A stretch of DNA of 64,000 bases from Halicephalobus mephisto. Taxonomy: Eukaryota; Nematoda; Chromadorea; Rhabditida; Panagrolaimidae. Below, piece after piece: positions 45,315 through 56,047 of the stretch (the stretch's first letter is position 1; each line of letters starts with the position of its first letter). The stretch spans positions 62,001 through 126,000 of the forward strand of contig SWDT01000567.1 of assembly GCA_009193035.1 (NCBI GenBank), given 5' to 3'. The translations under genes and the position numbers were made by a program. The notes under the pieces were generated by a model that saw only the letters and a program-made list of their open reading frames with translations, did no database searches and had not been told where the DNA came from.

Positions 45315-48300
45315 ATGGAATTTGCTGATTGTTCTTTGTTATTCGATGAGTCTGTCGACAGTATCTGCTCTAATAGAAACTTCAATTTACTGGCAATTAT
45401 CCAGAGAAGACGGGAAACTTACAGTAAGTGATTTTTAAAAAAATAAAAACAAATTTTTTTTCAGAATCCAGCTATGCTTCTGTGGTGACATTACTGAAGT
45501 TAGAAAACGATAAATTATCGGTATCTAAGGAATTGATATATAAAATCGGCCGTCCGACCCAGAACTCGCCGAGCTCAATAGCGTGGTCTCCGTTGAAAGG
45601 TACATCCCTCGAAATCCATATATAAATCCGTCTTTTCAGACAAGATCGTTGGCTGCACTACCCCCTCAGGGAACGCGCTGATTTGGGACTTGAATTACAC
45701 CGCAAATCGTGAGGATTTAATATATGAAAATTTGTTTATTTATTTTTTTAGCTTATGGAGTGTTTCCTTGTGGATCGTCTTATCCGAAGATAAAATTCCA
45801 CAATTTCGACCACAATATTATGGGATTAGGATCTTCGGATTCTTATCTGTCCTTATATGACATCAGAGACAGCACCAGAGCTTTGAAGATTTTCTCCGGG
45901 ATCAACTGCGTGAGGGATATCGATTTCGGAAACCACCAAGACACCCAGAACATTATCGTCGCCGTTGGAGACGGTGGAACTGTGAAATTCTTCGACTTCA
46001 GGAGGCCCGACAGACCGTTTAGGGATCTTCTAGCTCATCAAGGCCAAATTATGTCCGTTATTTTCAACAAGAAAGAGAAAAACTTGATTGCTACTGGAGG
46101 AAGAGATAAATTAATAAAGGTAAATGTTAAAAATTACTTTTTATTTCAGTTGGTACAGCGGTCAGTGAAGATGGTCGTCGTTCTGTAAACCCGGGTTCGA
46201 GTCTGACGCGTGATATTCACCTACAAAAAATTCACTTTTTGATTTTTTTATATAATTTTTTTCAGATTTGGGACTGGTCCAGGGATGGCAGTAATCTGTA
46301 TTCCATTGAAGCTCCTTCTCCTGTTGGGAGGATAGTTTGGACGAATGAAAATCCGTGGCAAGTCTGCAGCGTTCCGGCGATCATGGCCAGCAAGGACATC
46401 GGAGATTTTTCGGCTTATATCTGGGACTTCCGAAGGCCATACATGCCTTATAAGCACTTCAGGAGACACGATGATTTTATCACAGGTAATGTTTACATTG
46501 TTTTTTTTAATTATAAAAAACGAAAAATATTCGATGAAGTACTTCGATATGTAATTTTTAGGATGTTTGTTAAGAGTTTCATATATGAAAATTGATCTTA
46601 GAGGGAAGACAGAGGGTTGTGTATTTTGTATGAACTTGATCTAGAAGATTCCGGGTTGGTATGGGAATAATGCACTTCCAAAAGTTGATTACGAAATCAC
46701 CACAGAAAATCAGAATTTTAGGTTATTTCGATTTCTAAAAACTTCCGAAAATTCCTACTGAGATGATTTCTTAGTGATTTAACTTTCACAATAGTATAAT
46801 TTTTATTTATATTTTTATCCAAATTCTCGAATTTCGAGGAATTTAGCAAATGATTCTCGAACCTTCTGAAGCCTTCTAGAATTTCTGAAGTTTCCAGAAT
46901 CCTATCTAAATTAGAAACAAATTTTCTGAAATAAAAAATTCCACAATTTTCTATAAACTCTAGAAATTTTCGTCAGGATCATTTCGTGAAAAAAATTAAT
47001 TTTTGTAATAATATAATTATTACATGTCTCTAAAATCACATGAATTTTAACTATTTTAATTTTTGGTCCTGAATGGAAATTCGCTTCGGAATCATTTCGT
47101 GAAAAAAAAAACTAATTTTTTAAATTTTTACAATGATATTATTATTATTATTACATGTTTCTAAAATAACATGAATTTTAACTATTTTAATTTTCGATTT
47201 TGACTAAAAAATTCCAGAAATTCTTGTCAGGACTATTTTGCGAAAAAAATTAATTTTTTAGTTTTATGATTTTTTTTCAGATGTGACGTTTCCAATTGAT
47301 CCACAAACTGCAGCTTTTTGTACTTGTGATGAATCCGGAAAAGTCAGTTATCACAAACTTTCGAGGATTAAAATGCCGATTAAAAAAGTGGATCTGGCTT
47401 CGATTGCTTGTTCGAAGGTGGATAACGAAGCAGCTATTGCTATTCCAATGGATAATCTTTATCTGGACGAGAAGTATTTCGAAACTCCGAATAATTTTGG
47501 ATCGCAAATCAAATCACAGGTACATTTCGTTTCGACGGGTAACGAAAACAGTGAAAGTAACAAATTTAGATATTTTGCTAAAAAGTAAGTTTATTTGGTC
47601 GTTTTTAAAGTCTACAGTAGACTTCTGTTCTCCGTATTATCCTAGTTGACGATCGGAATTCGAAATTGAAATTTGGGCTTTTCGCGGCAAGATGGCATTT
47701 ATGAATTATTTCTGTTTCAAAAATACCTAAATTAATATCTGGGTTTTTTGAATCAAAACATGGCCCACAAATCGTGTCTTAGAACGAAATTTCAAAAGTC
47801 GTGTTTTAAAACGGAGTTTTTAAATTTAAAAAATTTTTTAAAATGAAAAGTCGAAATTTCAAAAGTCGGTTTAAAACGAGGATTTTAAATTTAAAAAATT
47901 GTTTTAAAACGAAAATTATAAATTTCGATCTCGCATTCTGAATGTCAGCTTCGATAATACGGTAGAATTCTGGCATTTATTTTAAAATTTAATACAGTAT
48001 GACATTATTTTGAAATTGTTTCTAGTTTGGTGTATTCTACAGTAATAACAGAGCATTGTAGATTGTTGAGATTTTAGTCTAAGTTACTAGAGATTACTGT
48101 AAATTTCCTATTTTAGAAATTATGGAAGAAATGTAACTTTTTGAAAATATAAAATTTGACAATTTTTACGACGAAAAATTTCATATTTTCTGTCGGAACT
48201 TCTGAAGTCGAAGATATTTAAGATTTTTTGATACTTCAATTCTAGAACTTTTTTTTGAAGAAAATTAATAATTTTCATAAGAAATTTTAAATTTTAAAAA

Positions 48301-51300
48301 TTACTAGGAAATTTTATTACGAAATCGAATTTACAGTAATAGTTACTTTGTAGTTAATTTAAGAAGTAAAATTCACAGTAATGGTTACTTTGTAGTTAAT
48401 TTAAAAAGTAAAATTAATAGTAATGGTTACTTTATAGTCAATTTAAAAAGTAAAATTAATAGTAATGGTTACTTTATAGTTAATTTAAGAAGTAATATTT
48501 ATAGTAATGGTTACTTTGTAGTTAATTCAAAAAACCAGACTTACAGTAATGGTTACTTTATAACTAGTTTGTTTTCAGCTACAAGTTGTTCAGTTTGAAT
48601 AATGAATCAGTGCTCGATCTCTGTACTCATAATTCTAATGTCGCTTTTGCCATAGGGGATGTAGAATTAGCCAGGTCCTGGAATATCCTCGGGGTAGCTG
48701 CCCACAATGACGTCATTTCCTCCGTTCGAGCCAGTTTAGGACATCAAATAAGACCTGCAGATGAAAATTCGGCTTTATTTGTTGAAGAAAATTCAGAAAT
48801 TATTGAATCAGGAAATATTGAAGAAAAAGAAAAATCTCAAAATGAGGATACTGTAGATATATGTGATCCAAGTAGAGAATTCTGTTACGATCAGGAATTA
48901 TTGGATTTCAGCGGAGTTTTGGAAGAAGATTTGGATTATCATTGTTCAGATGGATTTGTGTCTGGAAAATTAACGAAATCTCGAAGAAGGAAATTCCGTC
49001 CAAGACTACAGATTCCGAAAAGAGAAGAATGGTACACAGGAGGATCCAATTGTTCGAACGACTTTGTTCCGAAAAATTCAAAAAATTTTACACATAAAAT
49101 TCACAGATTTTCGTCGGATAAATCTCAAGGTTTCAGAAGTACCCCGAACGGATTCAGAAGGACATGTGTCAGTTTCGTCGTAGATCATTCCAAGTATACG
49201 GTGAAAAATGAAAAAATAGGAAAAAAAATTCAATCACATACGTTAGAAAAAGTCAAATTTGCTTATCAACAAAAAATTTTAAAAAGAAAAAAAGAAATTG
49301 CAGAAGTTGTAAAAAGAAAAGCAAAAAAAAAATTGACTTTGGAAGAACTAGAATTTGTTAAAAAAGAAAAATCAAAAAAAAGAATGAGAGAAATTAATTT
49401 AAAATGGATTGAAACTAATAGGATTCTACAGTCTCCCAGAACTCCTTTGAATGAATTACAAAGGATAATTATCGACAGAGCGACCAGTTACTATCATCAC
49501 GAAATGGCAAAAGAGAAATCTTGGTCAAATGAGAAAGTTGAAAAACGTGAGTTTTTTAATTTTCAATTTTTTTCTAAAATTTCGAAGAATTTAAAAAAGT
49601 GGATTTTTAAATTTTTTTCTAAAATTTCGAAGATTTCTAAAAATGTGGATTTTTAAATTTTCAATTTTTTTCTAAAATCTCGAAGATTTCTAAAAACTTA
49701 AAATTTAGAAATATTTTTTAAAAACTTTAGAATTTTATGAAGACTTCTGGAATCTTATAGAATTTTTGAAATTCTTAAAATTCTACGAAGATTTCTGAAA
49801 CCTCACAAAATTCCACAAAGATTTCTGAAATTCCGTACAAATTTTTAGAAACTTCTAGAATCTCATGGGAGCTTCTGAAAATTTCTAGACTTTTACTGAA
49901 ACTTCTAAAAATTTTCAGAATCGCACAAAAAGTTTTAAAATTATCTGAAATCAAAATTTTCGAAAAATTTGAAACATTTATTTTGATTTTTTTAATAATA
50001 TTTAAATTTTCAGCTGAAACAGGATTCAAATCCGTTATTCGATCAGATCCATGGAAAATTATTAAATTTCTTTTTGATTATTACATGGCTCTTGACGACG
50101 TCCAGATGTGCGCCTGTATGGCCATGTGTGTAGGCGAAAAAATCACCATGTTGATTTCAGAAGAATCAGTAGACAGATGGTTTTTTTATTATGTGGATTT
50201 ACTTGAGCAATATTCTCTCTTCAAAGAAGCCACAGCCTTCATGAAAGCAAGTTTTCGAATCCAAGTAGCTCAAATGAATGCTCATGGAAATTTCATATAT
50301 AACAAATGTGCCGAATGTAAAGGAGATCAACTTCTGGACGGACCGGTTTGCAAGTATTGTTCTACGGAGCACTTTTGTCTTGTTTGGTAAGTAATTTACA
50401 AAGAACTGAAATCATAAAGTGCCCTTCTTCAACAGGGTACTCGGGTGATAATTATGGTTTTTGAGATGTATATTAACAATTTCATATTTCAAAGGTAGTT
50501 CTAGAGGGTGGATAAAAGGTTAGGTATTTTATATATTCTAATATAGAAGTTTTGAGATGTATATTAACAATTTCATATATCAAAGTTAGTTCTAGAGGGT
50601 GGATAAAGGGTTAGGTATCTTGTGTACCCTGATATAGAAGTTCTAAGATGCATATTAACAATTTCATATATTAAAGTTAATTCTAGAAGGTTAGGTATTT
50701 TATATATTCTAATATAGAAGTTTTAAGATGCATATTAACAATTTCATATATCAAAATCAACCTTAGAAGGTGGATAACAGGTTGTGTACGTTATATACCC
50801 CGGTATATAAAGTTCTAGATTTATTAAAGAAGAATATAGTTCCAAAAAGGTGATTACGAAATCACTACTGTGCAAAATCAGAATTATCACTTACGCTGTT
50901 TCGGTTTCTAGAAATTCGCCTCAGGACCATTTCGTTAAAAAGTTCGTTTATAAATTCGAAAATATATGATTGACTTTAAAAATTGTCAACTTTAATTAAA
51001 CGAAATAGTTTATTTTTTACAAATGGATCCCCAAACAAGGAAATAAATCTCCCCGAACGTTTTTTAAATAAATTTTCTCATTTTTCACGACCATCGATTC
51101 CGTAAGTGAAAATGATAAATCTGACTAATCGGTGAATTTTCGTTGACAGGTTATGTGACTTTTGATTTTTTATAACATACTCAAAACCGTAAACGGAAGA
51201 AATATAAGACGGAAAAATATAAAAGGAAAAAAAATAAAATGAAAAAAATATAAAATGAAAAAAATAAAAAGTATGAGATAAATTACTAATTATGTGTGGA

Positions 51301-52242
51301 AATTGGCTTTTGGGATTGGGATTAGGCTTCTAGGCCATGGTGATGACAACATTATAAAATTTTCGAATACCATAATTGGTTTAATTTTTTTTATATTTTT
51401 TTATCTTATATTTTTTCTTATTTTTTTCCTACTGCCACTCAAAACTGCAGTGATCATCAATTACGATATCTTGATTAATTGCAAAATAATTCTTAAAGTG
51501 AAGTTTACCACATAAATAATTCAGTTTCTAAAAAGTTCTCTCGAGGTCGTTTTGTAAAAAAATGTTTTTTGTAATAGCGATTAGGTCTTTTTAGAATCAC
51601 AAACGCTAAATTTTGAAGTTTTGGGTCCCAACTGGAAAGTTCTAGAAATTCCACTCAGGACAATTTTGTAAAACATTTTTATTTTAGATCCCTATAATAG
51701 TGTGAATTATAATTATTTTTTTCTAAAATCACAAAATAGTAAAATTTGATATTTGTGAATCCCAACTGGAAAGTTCTAGAAATTTCACTTAGGACGATTT
51801 TGTAAAACATTTTTATTTTAGATCCCTGTAATAATATGAATCATGATTATGTTTTTCTAAAATCACAAAATAGTAAAATTTAAGATTTATGAATCTCAAC
51901 TGGAAAGTTCTAGAAATTCCACTCAGGACCATTTCGTAGAAAAATTAATTTCAATTTTTTATAATAATGAGTAATTATTTATTTTTCAGCGAAAATCTAG
52001 TTTACAGCTCCTGGATGATATGTACAGAATGCGGCCATGGAGGTCATCCGGACCATATTTATCAATGGTTCGTCGAAAACGAACAATGTCCAGCAATCAA
52101 TTGTGAACATGAATGTTTCCCTAAAATAGACTTAGATCCTGTAGAAATTCAATTACACAATTTTTTCAACAATGGTTTCATCGCAAGAAAAAAATCCCGG
52201 GCTTCAAATGACAGATTCTGGACTTACAAAATACCTCCATAA
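45315..52242 (+). CDS. WDR24: WDR24, GATOR2 complex subunit
   Basis: Nine exons: 45315-45423, 45465-45599, 45640-45708, 45752-46119, 46266-46485, 47281-47584, 48579-49546, 50014-50386, 51990-52242; 2799 nt, 932 aa. An N-terminal WD40 propeller includes NSPSSIAWSPL, GNALIWDLNYTAN, LSLYDIRDSTRALKIFSGI, GTVKFFDFRRPDRPFRDLLA and KIWDWSRDGSNLY. A long linker has a charged coiled coil (KKEIAEVVKRKAKKKL and following). Then comes the WDR24 helical segment with DDVQMCACMAMCVGEKITML and WFFYYVDLLEQYSLFKEAT. The C-terminal zinc module keeps its ligands: CAECKGD, CKYC, CLVC, CTECGHGGHPDHIYQWFVEN, CPAINCEHEC. Family knowledge: GATOR2 signals amino-acid sufficiency to TORC1 at lysosomes, and the RING of WDR24 is needed. 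Large introns 6 and 8 hold minisatellites and dispersed repeats. Convergent with the F-box gene downstream. Confidence 0.93.
46144..46219 (+). other. tRNA-like relic in a WDR24 intron
   Basis: 'tggtacagcgg' fits the pol III A box (TRGYnnAnnnG) and, about 45 bp on, 'gggttcgagtctg' approaches the B box. 'ttctgtaaa' lies where an anticodon loop would be. Acceptor and T stems do not pair well, so this is at most a decayed tRNA or tRNA-derived short element, not a gene. It overlaps the first part of intron 4. Confidence 0.35.
46550..47260. repeat. Two dispersed repeat families in WDR24 intron 5
   Basis: 46550-46720 is a copy of the TTTCATATATGAAA family ('aggatgtttgttaagagttt', then 'catatatgaaaattgatct' and 'gttgattacgaaatcac'). 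46730-47260 holds three diverged copies of 'ttctagaaattttcgtcagg', 'tcatttcgtgaaaaaaatta' and 'ataatataattattacatg'. Confidence 0.7.
48335..48562 (+). repeat. 48-bp minisatellite in WDR24 intron 6
   Basis: About five copies of a unit near 48 bp: 'cagtaatggttactttgtag' + 'ttaatttaagaagtaaaatt'. The array ends 16 bp before the 3' splice site of the large exon at 48579. Confidence 0.85.
50440..50900. repeat. Tandem copies of the TTTCATATATGAAA family
   Basis: Four unit starts 'ttgagatgtatattaacaat' + 'ttcatatatcaaagttagtt', then a tail 'aggtgattacgaaatcact'. Unusually, the front half is tandemly repeated four times. Located in WDR24 intron 8. Confidence 0.8.
51530..51965. repeat. 'ggaaagttctagaaattccac' repeat, three tandem copies
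   Basis: Units near 125 bp: 'caactggaaagttctagaaa', 'ttccactcaggacaattttg', 'taaaacatttttattttaga'. They lie in WDR24 intron 8. Related single copies occur at 34.48, 56.25-56.4, 62.2-62.4 and 63.9 kb. Confidence 0.8.
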
Positions 52243-52573
52243 AAAGTTGATTTTCTTATTTAAGAAATTTGTTTTATAAAAATATTAATTTTCATTAAAA
52301 GAATTTTTTTTTCACAAAAATATTAATTTTTATTAAAAAAAAATTAATTTTTATTAAAAAAAAATTAATTTTTATTTAGAAAATTAATCTTTATTTAAAA
52401 TTTTTAATTTCTTTATAAAAATGCTAATTCTTATTTTTTTTTATAAAAATATTGATTTTTATTTCAAATTTTGTATTTCAAAAAATTAATTTTCGTTTAA
52501 AAATTTTTATTTTTTATTTTACAGTACGATATTGCAATACATATGAGATCTCAAAAAATTAAAAAAATTAAAA

Positions 52574-53809
52574 TTAAAAAATAATTAACTTTGAATTTTG
52601 AGAAGATTCTTCCAGAACATTCCGTAATCTTGTCGTGGATTTTGATGTTCGAAAAATGACTTTTTTAATAGATGAATTATTTTTAATTTGAGAAATAATT
52701 TTTTCGATAAAAAAAATCGGATAATCGTTGTCGTTAAAATTTAGTCGAAAATCGATTTTAATTCCTTGTACTTTGTCTAATCGAAGAATTTGAATCAATT
52801 TTTCATCAACATGTTCCAAAAAAATCGAAATTTGATTAATTTTATACAGCAAAATTTCGAAATTATTTTTTTTAAAATATTTAATTTTTTTTTGTCCGCC
52901 GAAAATTCCAAGACAATTTTTATGTTCGGTTTGAAAAATTTCGATTTTTTCATTTTTCGAATACCGTATTTCTAAATTTTCCAACATTTCCAATGGGAGT
53001 TGTCTTCTGTAATTTTTCACGATACTGTAAAATCTGGGACATGTTCGAGAAATATTTTTCACATCAGAAACAGACAAGTTGGAAAATATCTGAGCCAGAA
53101 TTTCCGGAGGAAGGTCGTAGATTTGAGTGAGGAAGTTCTCAGGTATACTGTAACAGGGGTAATTAGCATTTTTAATTGTAATTATTTTTATTTTAATTAT
53201 TTAAAAATTTTTATTTTTATAATTTTAAAAATCTTAATTTTAAATATTTAAAAAAATTTTTAAAAACCTGATTTTAAATATTTTTTAAAAATTTTCAATT
53301 TCTATAATTTTTATGATTTTTTAAAAATATCTAATAATTTTTAATTTTTAACGTTTTTTAAAAATAATTTATAATTTTTAAATTTTCCAAATAATTTTTA
53401 TTTTTTTTAAAGTAATTAATAATTTTTATTTTTTTAAAATAATTTTTATTTTTTAAAAATAATTTTTATTTTTTTAAAGTAATTTTTAAATTTTCCAAAT
53501 AATTTTTATTTTTTTTTAAAAGTAATTAATAATTTTTTTTAAAGTAATTTTCAATAAAACTTACAAATAATTAAATTCAGAAGTTTTACAATGCAAAGAC
53601 ACCAGTTCCTTGGATTTCCTGTTGCATCCGGTGGGTTTATCCAGCAATTCCAAAAAATACAGTTTCAAATTTAATTTCATTAAAAAAATCAAAGGCAAAA
53701 CATAATTCAAAAATTGGAAAATAAATTTTTTTTGAAAATGAAAAAAATCTTCAAAATAAAAAATTTTTTCATTTTCAATTTTTTCTTCACAATTTTTAAT
53801 CTGATCCAT
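52574..53809 (-). CDS. F-box protein (second)
   Basis: Two exons on the minus strand: 53809-53565 and 53147-52574; 819 nt, 272 aa. The F-box is at the start of exon 2: IYDLPPEILAQIFSNLSVSD, then VKNISRTCPRFYSIVKNYRR. The remainder (QLPLEMLENLEIRYSKNEKI, ILLYKINQISIFLEHVDEKL, SSIKKVIFRTSKSTTRLRNV) has no repeat I recognise. Exon 1 (82 codons, MDQIKNCEEKIENEKIFYFE and on) joins in phase but is Phe/Lys-rich and unusual ahead of an F-box, so the true start is less sure. Exon 2 could be preceded by another exon. Expected role by family: SCF ubiquitin-ligase substrate receptor. Convergent with WDR24, 331 bp apart; that gap is AT-rich repeats only. Confidence 0.72.
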
Positions 53810-54019
53810 AGATGATAGAAATGCGAATAATTATCCGGAGATGTTGCAGAATTACTGTCGATCCTGTCTTTTATATCGGACAGATATACTTTGACCATCT
53901 CCGACGGGCGGAGAATGGGGCTGTTCTTTGTTTGTTACCATCAATTTTCTTTTACTTCCTGGTTCGGGTGATACTGATAGCCAAAAAAAGAAGATTTATT
54001 TGACACCTATTGCTGAACG

Positions 54020-54345
54020 AAAAATTCTGTCACAATTGATCCTTTGAGGTATTTCATCCCTTTGATTTAAATTAATTTTTAAATTTTTTACTTTAAATTT
54101 AACTTTTTTTAAATTATATTTAAAAAAAATTAAATTAAAAAAAAATTCTGTCGCAATTGGTCCTTTGAGGTATTTCATCCCTTTGATTTAAATTAATTTT
54201 TAAATTTTTTTACTTTAAATTTAACTTTTTTTAAATAAGATTTCAAAAAAAATAAAATTTAAATTTTAAAAAAATTCTGTCACAATTGATCCCTTGGGGT
54301 ATTTCATCCCTTTTGGTTTAAATTAATTTTTTTGCTTTGAAATTA
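54020..54345. repeat. Three tandem copies of a 120-bp repeat
   Basis: Units beginning 'attctgtcacaattgatcct' + 'ttgaggtatttcatcccttt' at about 54021, 54145 and 54274. Non-coding; no gene seen at 53810-54520 (the ORF at 53812-54003 has no support). Confidence 0.85.
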
Positions 54346-54529
54346 ATTTTATCAATTTTTTAATTATCATTTTAGACATTCTAGAAACGAAAAAATTTAT
54401 CTAAAAAGATAAAAAATGGGCTGTACAGTAGTTGCTTCCTTAGGCTTTGTGGTGTTTTCAAAATTTTGTTGTTTTTAAATTGGTTTTTTTGTTACTGTTG
54501 AGACAGCAATTATGCTAGAAAAAGAAGGT

Positions 54530-54960
54530 CCAAAGAAACAGTCTGAATATCAGGGAGTGTAGAATACTGTAGGGGATGAGTTTGACTCTAAGTTGTTTTC
54601 AATGTGAGATATAATTATTCATCTTTATCTTATTGTTAAGTGAAGATTACTGCTGGAACAGAAACTATACTGGAGAGGATTTGAAGAGAGAGCTTGAATA
54701 TCAGGGAACATGGGATACTGTAGGAGATGTGTTCCACTCTCGGTTATCTTCAATGTGAGACATAATTATTCATCTTTATCTTATTGTTAAGTAAAGATTA
54801 CTGCTGGGACAGAAACTGTACTGGAGAGGATTTGAAGAGAGAGCTTGAATATCAGGGAACATGGGATACTGTAGGGGATGTGTTCGACTCTCTGTTATCT
54901 TCAATGACAGTAAATTATATAATTATTGTCTTATTGTTGAGTGAAGATTATTAATATTCT
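54530..54960. repeat. Three tandem copies of a 153-bp repeat
   Basis: Units such as 'gagagcttgaatatcaggga', 'acatgggatactgtagggga', 'ttattcatctttatcttatt' and 'aagattactgctgggacaga'. The last two copies are almost identical, so this array is young. Confidence 0.88.
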
Positions 54961-55189
54961 TCTTATCTCTCTCCTAACAGTTACTAAATTGATATTTTAG
55001 GCTACAGTAACTGAGGAAATCATTTAAAAAAAATGAATGTTGTAAAACAAAAAATTCAAAGAAAACAATTACTGTATATTCCATTTTTAATTTTTTAAAT
55101 AAAGTTTTCAATTTTGATTGTCGTTTTAGACTACTGTAGTGACTACGAAGAGTAATTAAAAAAGTTAAAAAATCAATTTTACGAAACTA

Positions 55190-55790
55190 AGGAGGAAATT
55201 CCCTGAGGGCATAACTGTCGTATTGTTCATTTTTTGATTTTTCTAAATAATTTTTATGTCACAATTTATAATTTTAAACTACTTCAAAAATTTAAAAATT
55301 TTAGAAATTAAAAAAGTAAAATTAATTTCATAAAATCAGGAACTAAACGCCCTGAGGGAACGAGTACCATATTGTTCTTTTTGTCTTTGAATCAGTCCTG
55401 TTAAGCATGATTAATATGTTAGACTATTTTAGGGAACCAAAAAAGCGAAAAAAGGTCAATTTTGTGAAAAAAAAAACCAAATGCCCTAAGGGGATAAATT
55501 TCATAATTTTTATTTTCAACTTTTTCGATAAATTTTATGAATCAGAATTTGTAATTTTGGAGAATTTTGAAAAATAATCTAGGCAATTTTAAAAAATGAG
55601 ATCAATTTTGTGAAAAAAAACCAGATGCCCTAAGGGAATAAATTTCATAATTTTTATTTTCAACTTTTTCAATGAATTTTATACATCACAATTTGTAATT
55701 TTGGAGAATTTTGAAAAATAATTTTAAAAAATAAGATCGATTTTGTGAAACAAGGGACCAGATGCCCTAAGGGACAATTTTGAAACAGCC
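55190..55790. repeat. 'ccctgaggg' repeat array
   Basis: Five diverged copies of a 110-130-bp unit: 'ccctgagggcataactgtcg', 'cgccctgagggaacgagtac', 'tgccctaaggggataaattt', 'tgccctaagggaataaattt', 'gatgccctaagggacaattt'. Same family as 31.9-32.2 and 35.2-36.1 kb. No gene in 54960-56047. Confidence 0.75.
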
Positions 55791-56047
55791 CATCGAAAAT
55801 GGTTTCCGCCCATTTAGAAAATCAAATTTTTTTCGAACAATGTTGCCTTAATATCTTTGAAGAAAAAGTGATTGATGTTCGGTCATAAAACGAGGAAGTT
55901 AATTTGGACGTTAATCATTTTCGACTTTTTCAAAAACACGGTAGACTCGGGGTATTTGATAAAAAAAATTTTTTTACTTCCTTGTCAGTAAAACTGGAAT
56001 TTATTACAGTGAAGACAATCAAAAACACTATGGTCAAAAAATTAAAA

